Position numbers and translations under genes: made by a program
NCBI RefSeq assembly: GCF_001667185.1
Contig: NZ_LZIC01000018.1
Coordinates: 1-45,818, forward strand
Origin: Mycobacterium sp. 852002-50816_SCH5313054-b
Lineage (GTDB): Bacteria > Actinomycetota > Actinomycetes > Mycobacteriales > Mycobacteriaceae
Direction: 5' to 3'
DNA: 45,818 nucleotides
The notes under the pieces: model-generated
What the model was told of the DNA's origin: nothing
The model's input: only the letters and a program-made list of their open reading frames with translations
Database searches by the model: none
In this document: in pieces, positions 19,986 to 28,052 of the stretch
Numbering within the stretch: the first letter of the stretch is position 1
Layout: every line of letters starts with the position of its first letter

Positions 19986-21194
19986 TCACGCCGCACTGAA
20001 CTCGACCGGCAGCGCCGCCGGCGAGCGGAACGCCACGCCGACGACGTGCGGCGTCGGGGCGCTCGGGTCGAGCCGCAGGTCCGGCAGCCGGTCGAGCAGC
20101 GCATTGATGGCCACCGTCCCCTCCATCCGCGCCAGGTGCATGCCCAGGCACAGGTGCGGGCCGCCCCCGAAGGTCAGGTGCGCGATGTTCTTGCGGGTGG
20201 GGTCGAAGCGGTCCGGGTCCGGGTAGCGCGCCGGGTCGCGGTTGGCGGCCGCCACGCTGACGCTGACGGTCGTGCCCGCCGGGATCGCGACCCCGCCGAG
20301 CTCGCAGTCGCGGACCGCCCGTCGCACCACCGTGGTGATCGGCGGCTCCCAGCGCAGCGCTTCCTCGAAGGCTCCACGGAGCATGCCGCGGTCCGCGCGC
20401 AGCTCGGCCAGTAGGGCCGGCTCGGTCAGCAGGGCGACCAGCAGGTTGCCCGACGCGCGGTAGGTCGTCTCGACGCCGGCGGGCAGGATCAGCAGCAGGA
20501 ACGCGAAGATCTCGGCGTCGGTCAGGCGGGCGCCGTCGATCTCGGACTCCGCCAGCGTGCTGATCAGGTCGTCCTGCGGGTGGCGCCGCCGCTCGGCGAG
20601 GATCTCGGCCAGGTAGGCCTTCAGCTCCGTCGACGCGGCGAGCCCGCGATCCCAGTCGTAGACCACGTTGAGCAACTCGATCGACAGCCGCTGGAAGCGC
20701 GGGTAGTCCTCCCGCGGCAGGCCCATGATGCGCGCGATGACCTGGACCGGAAACGCGAAGGTGAACTCGCGGGCCAGCTCGGCCCGCCCGCGCGGCGCGA
20801 ACCGGTCGATGAGCTCGTGGACCACCAGCTCGACGAGTTCGGTGCGCCACCGCTCCAGCAGCGCGGTGCGGAACGACGGCGACACCAGGGCCCGGCTGGC
20901 CCGATGCTCGGCTCCCTCGCGCTCGAGCAGGGTGCGGCCCATGACCGGGCCCATGATCTGGTCGTAGATCGACGACGAGAAGGTGTCGGGGTGGGTGAGC
21001 ACGGTCTGGCACTCCTCGTACCCGAGCACCGTCACGCCGAGCTCGCCGACCTGCGCGGCGCTGACCTCGGCGAAGGGATTGCCCACCAGCACGCGGTGGC
21101 GGGCCTGCGCCTCGCGCAGCCGCTCGTGCACGTTCTCGACCTGCATGAGCAGCCCGCCCTGCAGCTCGGCCGGGTCGAATTCGTTGATCGTCAC
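19986..21194 (-). CDS. cytochrome P450 (in amidohydrolase operon)
   Basis: A soluble bacterial P450 of 402 residues. The oxygen-binding I-helix motif is PAGVETTYR, the ExxR pair is in FEEALRWEPP, and the haem ligand motif is FGGGPHLCLGMHLAR, so the enzyme looks complete. GTG 21194 (MTINEFDPAEL) overlaps the upstream stop as GTGA. Longer in-frame starts only add Arg-rich antisense-like sequence from inside the deacylase gene. It is the third gene of the operon amidohydrolase, deacylase, P450. There is no ferredoxin gene next to it, so it must draw electrons from elsewhere. Substrate unknown. Confidence 0.92.
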   Translation of the reverse strand: MTINEFDPAELQGGLLMQVENVHERLREAQARHRVLVGNPFAEVSAAQVGELGVTVLGYEECQTVLTHPDTFSSSIYDQIMGPVMGRTLLEREGAEHRASRALVSPSFRTALLERWRTELVELVVHELIDRFAPRGRAELAREFTFAFPVQVIARIMGLPREDYPRFQRLSIELLNVVYDWDRGLAASTELKAYLAEILAERRRHPQDDLISTLAESEIDGARLTDAEIFAFLLLILPAGVETTYRASGNLLVALLTEPALLAELRADRGMLRGAFEEALRWEPPITTVVRRAVRDCELGGVAIPAGTTVSVSVAAANRDPARYPDPDRFDPTRKNIAHLTFGGGPHLCLGMHLARMEGTVAINALLDRLPDLRLDPSAPTPHVVGVAFRSPAALPVEFSAA

Positions 21195-22912
21195 GACGCC
21201 GGCACCGTCTCGGTGTCGCGCCCGGATCGCAGCACGGTGCCGGGCAGGGCGCCGGTGGCGGCGCCGTCGCGGCAGACCTCGACACCGCCGACCCACACCG
21301 AGGAGATCCCATAGGCGTCGGCGACCAACCGGGGCGCACCCGACGGCAGGTCGTAGCGCGTGCGCTCAGGGCCGTGGTCGACGGTCGCGGGGTCGAACAT
21401 GACCAGGTCGGCGTGCCAGCCGGGTTGGATGCGGCCGCGTTCGGTCAGCGCGTAGAAGCGGGCCGGCACGTCGGTGATCAGCCGGATCGCTTCCTCGAGC
21501 GTCACCACCCGGTGCTCGCGCACGCCCTTGCTCAGCAGCGACGTCGTGTAGATCGCGCCGCACATCATGTCGAGGTGGGCGCCCGCGTCGGAGCCGCCGA
21601 TCACGGCGCCGGGATGCCGCCACAACTCGGCGCGCATCTTCCAGTCGGCCGCGTCGTCGCCGGTCAGCGGCGGCGACAGGCCGGTGCGCAGCTCGTCGGC
21701 GATCACGACGTCCAGCAGCGTGTCGAAGGGCTCGCGGCCCCGGGTGGCGGCGACCTCGCCGACGCTGCGCCCGGTGGCGCCGGCGTTCTCGGGGGCGAAC
21801 GTCTCGACGATGACCAGCCGGTCCCATTGCGCCAGGCCGCGCAGCATGCCCGCCTCCTTCGAGGATGCGCCCTCGGCGAGGCGCCGGCGCACCTCCGGAT
21901 CGGCAAGGGCGACAAGCCGGTCGGGCACCGGCAGGTGCATCGTGGCGCGCCAGCCGGGCAGCCCGTCGAGCACGAAGCCGGAGAGGAACGAGAGCCGGAT
22001 CTTCATGGCCTGCGGCAGGGTGAGCGCCACGACCCGGCCGCCGCGCGCCGCCGCGACTTCCGAGGCGCGCAACTGCTTTTCGTGCCCGGCCGGGTTGGCC
22101 GCCGAGACGCCCAGCAGGTTCCAGTTCAGCGGGCGGTCGGCGGCCACCGACATGTCGGTGAGCAGCGCGATGTCGTCGTCGGTGAAGCCGGACAGGCACC
22201 CGGCGATGATCGCCTCGAGCGTGGTGCCCGGATGGTCGCGCAACCCGGCCGCCAGCGCCACCAGTTCTTCCTTCGTCGCGCTGCGCGACGGCACCGGCTG
22301 GCCGGACCCGTCGTTGTGGGTCGGCGACTGGCTGGTGGACAGCCCCAGGCCGCCGGCGGCCAGGGCGTCGTGCAGCACCGCGACCATCGTGTCGATCTGT
22401 TCCGGGGTGGCCTGGCCGCCGACGGCGTCGCCGCCCATCGCCGCCAGCCGCAGCGCCGAATGACCCACCAGGAAGCCGGCATTGACGGCGATGCGGCCCT
22501 CGAGGCGGTCGAGCCAGTCACCGAACGACGCCCATCCCCAGTCGAGGCCGGCGCGCAGCGCGTCGAGCGGCATCCCTTCCACCCGCGCCAGCATCCGGGT
22601 GAGGTAGTCATGCTGCTTGGCGGCCGCCGGCGCCAGCGTGAAGCCGCAGTTGCCGCCGAAGACCGTGGTGACGCCGTGCTGCACCGACGGGCTGGCGGTC
22701 GGGTCCCAGAACAGCTGCGCGTCGTAATGGGTGTGCAGGTCGACGAAGCCCGGCGCCAGCGTCAGGCCTTGGGCGTCAATGGTTTTCGCGGCCGGGTCGT
22801 CGACGTCACCGACGACGACGATGCGGCCGTCGCTGAGGCCGACGTCGCCGCGCCGCGCGGGCGCGCCGGTGCCGTCGACGATCTGGGCGTCGCGGATGAG
22901 CAGGTCGAGCAT
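21191..22912 (-). CDS. N-acyl-D-amino-acid deacylase-like amidohydrolase
   Basis: A 573-residue metal-dependent hydrolase of the D-aminoacylase branch of the amidohydrolase superfamily. The metal motif HTHYDAQLFWDP lies at about residues 60-71, followed by TTVFGGNCGFTLAP, whose cysteine is a usual metal ligand in D-aminoacylases. The C-terminal catalytic aspartate is in GGSDAGAHLDMM. Mycobacteria hold many paralogues of uncertain substrate, so deacylation of N-acyl-D-amino acids is only the family's reference reaction. It sits 9 bp after the second amidohydrolase gene and overlaps the P450 by 4 bp. Confidence 0.87.
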   Translation of the reverse strand: MLDLLIRDAQIVDGTGAPARRGDVGLSDGRIVVVGDVDDPAAKTIDAQGLTLAPGFVDLHTHYDAQLFWDPTASPSVQHGVTTVFGGNCGFTLAPAAAKQHDYLTRMLARVEGMPLDALRAGLDWGWASFGDWLDRLEGRIAVNAGFLVGHSALRLAAMGGDAVGGQATPEQIDTMVAVLHDALAAGGLGLSTSQSPTHNDGSGQPVPSRSATKEELVALAAGLRDHPGTTLEAIIAGCLSGFTDDDIALLTDMSVAADRPLNWNLLGVSAANPAGHEKQLRASEVAAARGGRVVALTLPQAMKIRLSFLSGFVLDGLPGWRATMHLPVPDRLVALADPEVRRRLAEGASSKEAGMLRGLAQWDRLVIVETFAPENAGATGRSVGEVAATRGREPFDTLLDVVIADELRTGLSPPLTGDDAADWKMRAELWRHPGAVIGGSDAGAHLDMMCGAIYTTSLLSKGVREHRVVTLEEAIRLITDVPARFYALTERGRIQPGWHADLVMFDPATVDHGPERTRYDLPSGAPRLVADAYGISSVWVGGVEVCRDGAATGALPGTVLRSGRDTETVPAS

Positions 22913-22921
22913 GCGGGCCTC

Positions 22922-24121
22922 CTACGCTGTGGCCGAAGCGGCCAGCCACCCCTCGGCGGGCAGCGGGTGGCGGAACAGTTGAGCGGCGTTGCGGTGGGTG
23001 ATGCGGGCCGCGTCGTGGTCCGACAGGCCGGCGACGTTGCGCGCCACCACCTGTTGGGTGTCGGGCCAGGTCGAGTCGGCGTGCGGGTAATCGCTTTCGA
23101 CGAGGATGCGGTCGGCCCCGATCGCCTCGAGCGCGCCGAACGCGTGCGGGTCGTCGATCGAGCAGAACCAGAAGTTGCGCCGCAGCACCTCGCTGGGCAG
23201 CAGATCGCTCCGCCACGCCCCGCCCTCGTGACCCGAAGCCGAGTGCGCCAGAACGTAATCGGCGCGGTCACCGAGCATGGCCGCCCAGCCCAGGCCGCCC
23301 TCGGCCAGGGTGATGTTCAGCTCCGGGTACCGCACCGGGATGCCCGACCACAGCATGTCGGCGCAGGCGACCAGGCCGTTCACCGGGAACAAGGTGGTGA
23401 TGGTCTCAAAGGGCGTGTCCGGGGCGGGGATTGGCGCCCACTGGGCGGATCCGGTGTGCAGGCACACCACCGTGCCGGTCTCCTGGCAGGCGGCGAAGAA
23501 CGGCTCCCACGCGCCGCTGTGCAGGCTCGGCAGGCCGCATTGGGCGGGCAGCTCCGGGAAGCTCACCGCCTTGAAGCCGCGGGCGGCGTTGCGGCGGACC
23601 TCGTCGGGCGCGAGCTGCGGGTCGGCGAGCCAGGGCAGCTGCAGCGGGATGATCCGGTCCGGGTAGCTGCCGGCCCACACCTCGAGGTGCCAGTCGTTCC
23701 AGGCCCGCAGCGTTGCCAGCCCCAGCTCCGGGTCGTCGCTCTTCCAGAACACGGTCCCGGCGAACCCGGCGATCAGGGACGGGAAGTTGACCGAGGCCCA
23801 GATGCCGGCGAGGTCCATGTCGTCGATCCGGGCGTCGATATCCCAACAGCCCGGCCGCATTTCGTCGAACCGGGCGGCGTCCATGCTCCATTCCTCGCGG
23901 GGCCGGCCGATCACCGCGTTGAGGCCGATGTTGGGGTACTCGCGGCCCTCGTAGCGCCACACCTGCCGCCCGTCGTCGGTCTCGGCGACCCTCGGGGCAC
24001 GCTCGGCCAGCGCGGCGGGGAGCCGCCCCGCGAACATGTCGGGCGGCTCGACGACGTGGTCGTCGACGGAGATCACGATGTGCTGTCGCCGCCGGGGATC
24101 GGGGTCTGGCAGCAGCGCCAT
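22922..24121 (-). CDS. amidohydrolase 2 family (ACMSD-like) TIM-barrel hydrolase
   Basis: The 399-residue protein belongs to the metal-dependent amidohydrolase 2 family that includes ACMSD-type decarboxylases. Metal-site text: SVDDHVVEPPDMF near residues 18-30 (degenerate HxH), VCLHTGSAQW in the middle, AEGGLGW, and SDYPHADSTWP near residue 345. The ATG at 24121 begins MALLPDPDPRRRQH. It is the first gene of a three-gene operon with a deacylase and P450, which suggests breakdown of an amide- or ring-containing small molecule. The reaction could be either hydrolysis or decarboxylation. Confidence 0.85.
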   Translation of the reverse strand: MALLPDPDPRRRQHIVISVDDHVVEPPDMFAGRLPAALAERAPRVAETDDGRQVWRYEGREYPNIGLNAVIGRPREEWSMDAARFDEMRPGCWDIDARIDDMDLAGIWASVNFPSLIAGFAGTVFWKSDDPELGLATLRAWNDWHLEVWAGSYPDRIIPLQLPWLADPQLAPDEVRRNAARGFKAVSFPELPAQCGLPSLHSGAWEPFFAACQETGTVVCLHTGSAQWAPIPAPDTPFETITTLFPVNGLVACADMLWSGIPVRYPELNITLAEGGLGWAAMLGDRADYVLAHSASGHEGGAWRSDLLPSEVLRRNFWFCSIDDPHAFGALEAIGADRILVESDYPHADSTWPDTQQVVARNVAGLSDHDAARITHRNAAQLFRHPLPAEGWLAASATA

Positions 24122-24195
24122 ACCTGACGACTATCGTCGCCGGTTTCCGGCGCTGTCAATGCTATCTATGCAATGAAAGCAAAGTTGCGTCGGCC

Positions 24196-24290
24196 TGAGT
24201 GTGCTGCCTGGGCTTTCGGTGTGCCTCTGCGGCAGTAGTTTTTTCTGCTGCGGCCGCGCGCACGAATGGCACGACGACGATGTCTACCGC
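24196..24290. repeat. interspersed palindromic repeat, copy 1
   Basis: Bases 24196-24222 match 30893-30919 at 25 of 27 positions (TGAGTGTGCnGCCTGGGCTT core). In this copy the core is followed by a hairpin with stem GCAGTAG/CTGCTGC and a T6 loop (24232-24251) and by a GC-rich right side. It fills the 186-bp gap between the second P450 gene and the amidohydrolase operon. The right border is approximate. Confidence 0.65.
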
Positions 24291-24307
24291 GGCCTCCGAG
24301 ACCATCG

Positions 24308-25612
24308 CTACCAGGCGAGTATTTCAGGGGCATCTAAAGCGGGCTGAGGCGATGCCATGACGGCGGCTGGTTCTCCGGGGCACGGGTCGAATGCGATTGG
24401 CAGCGTGATCGGTCCGGCGATTCCGGTGAGGGGCTTCCAGGGCGCGGGGCCGGTGCGGTGGGCGTTGGGCATGCGCTGCGTCATGACCGCCAAGGCTTCG
24501 GCGAGCTCGAGTCGAGCCAGGTTCGCGCCGAGGCAGTAGTGCATCCCGGCGCCGAACGTCTGCATCGGCGGCGCGTCCTGTCGGGTGATGTCGAGGCGGT
24601 CGGGGTCGTCGTAGACGGCGGGGTCGCGGTTCGCGGCGCCTGTGTTGGCGACGACCAGCGTGCCGGCCGGAATCATGACCCCGGCGATCTCGACGTCCTC
24701 ACGGGCGGTGCGGAGGGTGCCGACGGCGATCGGTGAATGCCGCATCGTCTCTTCGACGGCGTTGTTCGCCAATTCCGGATGCCGGGCCAGCAGGGCCCAC
24801 TGGTCGGGGTGGTCGCACAGCACGTGCACCGAGGCGGCCAGCTGGTTGCGGGTGGTGTCGGTGCCGGCCATCAGCAGGCCCGCCGCCAACATCCGTAGAT
24901 CGCCAGCGCTGAGGCGATCGCCGTCGTCCTCGGCGCGGATCAGTTCGGAGATCAGGTCGTCGGTCAGCCGGTGCCGCCGCTGGGCCATCATGTCGTCGAT
25001 GTAATCGTCGAGTTCGTCCCACGCCGCCAGGATGGCCCGCTGGTGGGCGGCGACATCCCAGCTGAAGGCCTTGAAGATGTCGTCGGTCCAGTTCGAGAAC
25101 AGCTCCCAATCCTCGGCCGGGGCGCCCAACAGCGCGCAGATGATCGGGACCGGGAACCGCCGGGCGATGTCGGTGACCACCTCGCAGCGCCCCGTCGCGG
25201 TGTGGCGATCCACCAGTTCGGTGATCACCTCGACGATCGTGGTGCGCAGTCGCGCGGTGGCTCGCGGGGTGAAGGCTTTGGAAACCAGTCGGCGCAGCCG
25301 GTGGTGCTCGGGACCATCGAGACTGATCAGGTTCGTCGCGACTCGCTCCCACAACGGCCCGCTGGTGATGCCTTGGGAGGCAAGGAACATGCCTTGAGGC
25401 ACGCGGAAGCGTGGATCGCGCAGCACGGTTCGCACCAGTTCATAGGTCAGCAGTTCTGGCCCGTGCGGGCCGATCGCGATCGGCGCTCGGAGTCGCGCCG
25501 CGCTGATGATGTCGTGGGCCTCGTCGGGGCTCTGGCAATGCTCATAATCAACCGTCGGCAGGCCGGCACCAAAGACGCTCGGGCAGATCGACGCGTCAAC
25601 CGCGATAGTCAT
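24308..25612 (-). CDS. cytochrome P450
   Basis: A complete 434-residue P450. The I-helix reads LLMAGTDTTRNQ, the ExxR pair is in VEETMRHSP, and the haem loop is FGAGMHYCLGANLAR. The N-terminus MTIAVDASICPSVFG is soluble, without a membrane anchor. It stands alone on the minus strand, with 186 bp to the next operon and a 288-bp divergent gap to the FHA gene. That gap contains a perfect 12-bp palindrome 72 bp ahead of this start. The arrangement T-D-T-T-R and the AGxDTT motif are those of ordinary monooxygenating P450s. Substrate and redox partner are unknown. Confidence 0.92.
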   Translation of the reverse strand: MTIAVDASICPSVFGAGLPTVDYEHCQSPDEAHDIISAARLRAPIAIGPHGPELLTYELVRTVLRDPRFRVPQGMFLASQGITSGPLWERVATNLISLDGPEHHRLRRLVSKAFTPRATARLRTTIVEVITELVDRHTATGRCEVVTDIARRFPVPIICALLGAPAEDWELFSNWTDDIFKAFSWDVAAHQRAILAAWDELDDYIDDMMAQRRHRLTDDLISELIRAEDDGDRLSAGDLRMLAAGLLMAGTDTTRNQLAASVHVLCDHPDQWALLARHPELANNAVEETMRHSPIAVGTLRTAREDVEIAGVMIPAGTLVVANTGAANRDPAVYDDPDRLDITRQDAPPMQTFGAGMHYCLGANLARLELAEALAVMTQRMPNAHRTGPAPWKPLTGIAGPITLPIAFDPCPGEPAAVMASPQPALDAPEILAW

Positions 25613-25683
25613 GGTGGCCCTCCAGACGTCGTCGGTGAACTACTCAGCACAAAGTTTCGAGGGCCCGGCCACGCATCACACGC

Positions 25684-25695
25684 GTAGTCGACTAC
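25684..25695. promoter_or_regulatory. perfect palindrome, possible operator
   Basis: GTAGTCGACTAC is a perfect 12-bp palindrome in the divergent gap between the P450 (start 25612) and the FHA gene (start 25901). A role as a repressor site is inferred only from position and symmetry. Confidence 0.35.
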
Positions 25696-25752
25696 CTCAT
25701 CGTTTGAAGCGGTGACGCGATCGACGCAGGTCGGTGGGGGTGGTGGTCGGAC

Positions 25753-25777
25753 GATGACGGATTCGGTGCCGACAGAC
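25753..25777 (+). promoter_or_regulatory. shared 25-bp upstream box (FHA gene copy)
   Basis: GATGACGGATTCGG at 25753-25766 followed by GACAGAC at 25771-25777 recurs at 28655-28679 ahead of the 82-aa gene as GATGACGGACTCCG and GACGGAC with the same spacing. The first nine bases and several later ones are identical. It lies 124 bp before the FHA ATG. A shared promoter or activator site is likely, but which factor binds is unknown. Confidence 0.55.
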
Positions 25778-25900
25778 TTGCGATACTGGGGGTGAATCTC
25801 GGCAGCCAGGAGCTAAAGCGCGCGATTTCGGCTCGGTGGACGGTTCTCCGGCCAAGGTCTGCGTCGCAGGGTCAGAATTGGCCTGATAGGAGGGGTCAAT

Positions 25901-26527
25901 ATGTCTTCCCACTTGGAGGTTTGGAAACCGTCAGGGCGGGAGCTGATCGCCCTGAGTGGCGAACGAGTGACCCTCGGCAAGGCCTCGACCAATGCCGTGT
26001 CGCTCGAACACGACACCACCGTGTCACGCCTACACGCCGTTTTGGAGAACTTCGGGCAGGCCTGGTCCGTGCGGGATCTGGGTAGCCGCAATGGCACCTA
26101 CGTCAACGGAGAAAAGATCGCTGCGGAACGGATCCTGCGGTCTGGAGACGAATTGCGGCTCGGCAGTTCGCGGCTGGTCTTCTGGATGACAAGGGGGGCC
26201 GACGAAGCATCGGCCGATCAAGAAACCGAAACCGGCAAGTCCATCTTGCGACCGCCCCGCATGACCCCGCGCGAATTCGAGGTCCTCAAGGTCTTGTGCC
26301 GTCCCTTCGTCTCCGATGACCCGTTTCCCGAACCCGCATCGGTTCGCCGGATGGCCCAGGAGCTATTCGTCACGGAGGCAGCCGTCAAGCAACATCTGCA
26401 ACACCTGTACGACAAGTTCGGCATCACCGCGGAGGGAGATCGCCGAGTCCGGCTGGCCAACGCGGCCATCCGGCTCGGGGCGGTCAACCGCTCCATGTTG
26501 CGCGACCGGCGTACGCAACAAAAGTGA
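25901..26527 (+). CDS. FHA domain protein with C-terminal helix-turn-helix
   Basis: The 208-residue protein has an N-terminal FHA phosphothreonine-binding domain (about residues 24-95). Its marker residues are LGKAS, VSRLHA and GSRNGTYVNG. A short acidic linker rich in Asp, Glu and Ser follows, then a predicted DNA-binding domain (about 121-193: TPREFEVLKVL, MAQELFVTEAAVKQHLQ). It is therefore a candidate regulator controlled by a Ser/Thr kinase. ATG 25901 has a strong AGGAGGGG site at 25888-25895. It converges exactly on the ECF sigma gene (no gap), next to the peptide-export genes. In other actinobacteria such FHA-HTH genes occur beside peptide-transporter clusters; I recall this and cannot check it here. 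Confidence 0.88.
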   Translation: MSSHLEVWKPSGRELIALSGERVTLGKASTNAVSLEHDTTVSRLHAVLENFGQAWSVRDLGSRNGTYVNGEKIAAERILRSGDELRLGSSRLVFWMTRGADEASADQETETGKSILRPPRMTPREFEVLKVLCRPFVSDDPFPEPASVRRMAQELFVTEAAVKQHLQHLYDKFGITAEGDRRVRLANAAIRLGAVNRSMLRDRRTQQK

Positions 26528-27286
26528 CTAGGACACCTTGTCGAGCACCCCGCCACCGAGCACAGCGACCGCGTTGAGAACACTGCGGCGGTATTCGTCG
26601 CATGTGGAGCACGACTCGATATGGCGCGCAATGCGTTTCCTCATCAGGACAGTGAGCTGTTGGTCCCAGCCGGACAGGTCCGCGGCGAGCCGGGGGCATC
26701 CGTTCTGGTGGTGGCGGGCCACCAACAGGGCACCCAACGAGCGTTCGATGGTGTCGCGCAGCCGCTGCAGGAGCTTCTTGGTGGAGTCGTAGCTCATGCC
26801 CAGCGTGTGGGCGAGCTCGGTTCCGGTCACGCCGCGGCGGTAGGCCAGCTCCAGCACGTGGCGGTCGCGCTCGGACAATCCGGCGGCCGCCTGGGCGATC
26901 AGTTGACGAAGTTCCTTCTGGGCCGTCAGGGTAAACGGCCCCGGGCCGGTCGCCGCGTTGTCGGGCAGCTCGTCAGACGCGGCCTCACGGCGGCGTTCGG
27001 ACAGGGCCCGCAGCGCGCTGCGACGGGCGATGGCGTACAGCCACGGCCTCAGCTTGTCCGGGTTACGCAGCTTCGGCAATTCTGTGGTCGCGATGCAGAA
27101 GACCTCCTGCACGCAGTCGGAGGCCGCGTGACGATCGCGCATCAGGCCCACGCAATAGGCGTGCAGAGGGGACGCGTAACGGTTGTAGATCGCGGCCAAC
27201 GCCGCGCGATCGCCGGCAGCCGCGGCGCGGGCGAGGTCGGTGTCGCTGATAACGCGGTTCTTCGGAAGTGTGGTCATGAAAGTCAT
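26528..27286 (-). CDS. ECF-type sigma factor with C-terminal zinc-finger tail
   Basis: A 252-residue sigma-70 family protein. Region 2 covers about residues 17-101 (AIYNRYASPLHAYCVGLM, then DCVQEVFCIA and PWLYAIARR). Region 4 covers about 125-182 (LSERDRHVLELAYRRGVTG, then LGMSYDSTKKLLQRLR). After this comes an extra tail of about 70 residues with His222, Cys226 and Cys229 spaced H-x3-C-x2-C (HIESCSTC), the hallmark of zinc-binding anti-sigma domains. So control may be built into the same chain. It lies on the same strand as, and 180 bp downstream of, the double-glycine peptide gene. ATG 27286 or 27277 may be used; neither has a strong ribosome site. Confidence 0.88.
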   Translation of the reverse strand: MTFMTTLPKNRVISDTDLARAAAAGDRAALAAIYNRYASPLHAYCVGLMRDRHAASDCVQEVFCIATTELPKLRNPDKLRPWLYAIARRSALRALSERRREAASDELPDNAATGPGPFTLTAQKELRQLIAQAAAGLSERDRHVLELAYRRGVTGTELAHTLGMSYDSTKKLLQRLRDTIERSLGALLVARHHQNGCPRLAADLSGWDQQLTVLMRKRIARHIESCSTCDEYRRSVLNAVAVLGGGVLDKVS

Positions 27287-27399
27287 GACTGAAATGCTCG
27301 GGGACGGTCGATGATTGCGTAATTACCGTGGAAGCCAGATTCCGCTCCCGCAAGGGAAGGGTTTCCTATCCGTTTGGTAAGTGGCCGGGTAACAAGCGA

Positions 27400-27439
27400 C
27401 CACCGCCCCATAACCGTTGCGTCGGTTACGGGGCGGTGG
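27400..27439 (-). terminator. 17-bp stem hairpin after the peptide gene
   Basis: Bases 27400-27416 and 27423-27439 form a 17-bp stem with a 6-nt loop. On the minus-strand RNA every pair forms, one being a G-U. It starts 28 bp after the stop of the 49-aa peptide gene. The tail is not T-rich, as is common for mycobacterial terminators. It would separate the peptide transcript from the sigma gene. Confidence 0.75.
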
Positions 27440-27466
27440 CGACGATTTAGACGTGCTTTGGGCAGC

Positions 27467-27616
27467 TCACGCCTTCGTCTTGGTGTGCGCGGTGCGCGTG
27501 CCAGTGCCGTTTCCGGTGCCGGCAACGGCACCGCCGTGGGCGATGCGCAGCTCGTCGGCGGTCAGGGTGCGGATGCTCTGGCGGCGCAGCGCGATTTTGT
27601 CGTGATTGATACTCAT
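27467..27616 (-). CDS. double-glycine leader peptide, candidate RiPP/bacteriocin-type precursor, 49 aa
   Basis: The 49-residue product starts MSINHDKIALRRQSIRTLTA and continues DELRIAHGG, matching the double-glycine leader pattern (hydrophobic, then EL, then GG). C39 peptidases cut after the GG. The predicted released peptide is 20 residues, rich in Gly and Thr with a basic end (AVAGTGNGTG, then TRTAHTKTKA). It has no cysteine, so no lanthionine or disulfide is possible. A strong ribosome site (AAAGGAAAG) precedes ATG 27616. The gene has its own promoter-like box (27674-27705) and a hairpin after the stop. It lies 226 bp downstream of a truncated C39 peptidase gene. Precursor status is inferred from leader and neighbours. 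Confidence 0.72.
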   Translation of the reverse strand: MSINHDKIALRRQSIRTLTADELRIAHGGAVAGTGNGTGTRTAHTKTKA

Positions 27617-27673
27617 GTGATCTTTCCTTTTGTGTGATGTGTTGACGGCGTGGCCCGGGCGGGCCCGCTCATA

Positions 27674-27705
27674 GATAAGAGCGCCGGGCCCGTCGAAGGG
27701 TGACA
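27674..27705 (-). promoter_or_regulatory. bipartite promoter of the double-glycine peptide gene
   Basis: On the minus strand: TGTCACC (27699-27705), exactly 16 nt, then GCTCTTATC (27674-27682), preceded by an A-tract (CGAAAAAAGG). The same arrangement, with the same A-tract and the same 16-nt spacer, stands ahead of the adaptor-like gene at 28551-28582. The -10 part is 58 bp before the ATG. A small hairpin (GGGCCCGCTC with GAGC...GGGCCC, 27661-27691) overlaps the downstream half. Recognition by the nearby ECF sigma factor is plausible but unproven. Confidence 0.65.
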
Positions 27706-27842
27706 CCTTTTTTCGTGGAATCTTGCGGACCTCGCCGCCGCGGGCTCGAGCGTCGACTTGTGGTGGGCCCCAACGTGTTTCGGCCCCAACAACTCGACGT
27801 TGGGTGAGTAGCGAGCGTCCGGGCCCCGGCAGGCGTGGCGAC

Positions 27843-28052
27843 TTAGCGGGGGCCTTCGGGGCAGCGGGACGAGGCGCCCGCGCTAATTGACAGGGCGTCG
27901 ACACCGTCACGCCCGGTCCCGGTGGCCTCGTGCGTCTCGGCCAGCGAAACGTGGCGGCCGTGATAGCCCAGCGCCATGGCAAGCGCGGCGGCACCACAGT
28001 CGGCCATTTCGGCTTGCGCGATAAACGGGATCGACCGCCGACGGAACTTCAT
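27843..28052 (-). pseudogene. truncated C39 (double-glycine) peptidase domain
   Basis: The 69-residue frame carries the N-terminal part of a C39 peptidase, the domain that opens bacteriocin/RiPP ABC exporters. The oxyanion glutamine (Gln13) and nucleophile Cys19 are in AQAEMADCGAAALAMALGYH, followed by family text VSLAETHEATGTGRDGVDAL. After residue 54 similarity stops and a short unrelated tail ends at TAG. The catalytic His and Asp, the membrane domain and the ATPase are all missing, and I find no remnant in the 226 bp before the peptide gene. So an exporter gene has probably lost all but its start. It is coupled (ATGA) to the upstream adaptor-like gene. A stand-alone function without the histidine is unlikely. 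Confidence 0.72.

Noticed and set aside
21374..24127. 917-codon open frame on the plus strand opposite the two amidohydrolases
   Set aside because: Same antisense signature; both genes on the minus strand have intact motifs and tight operon junctions.
26538..27292. Plus-strand frames opposite the sigma factor
   Set aside because: They mirror the sigma gene and contain no domain; the minus strand has clear sigma regions 2 and 4.
27467..27997. 176-aa frame continuing upstream of the double-glycine peptide
   Set aside because: The upstream part runs antisense-like through the C39 fragment in another frame, whereas ATG 27616 has a strong ribosome site, its own promoter box and a proper leader start.
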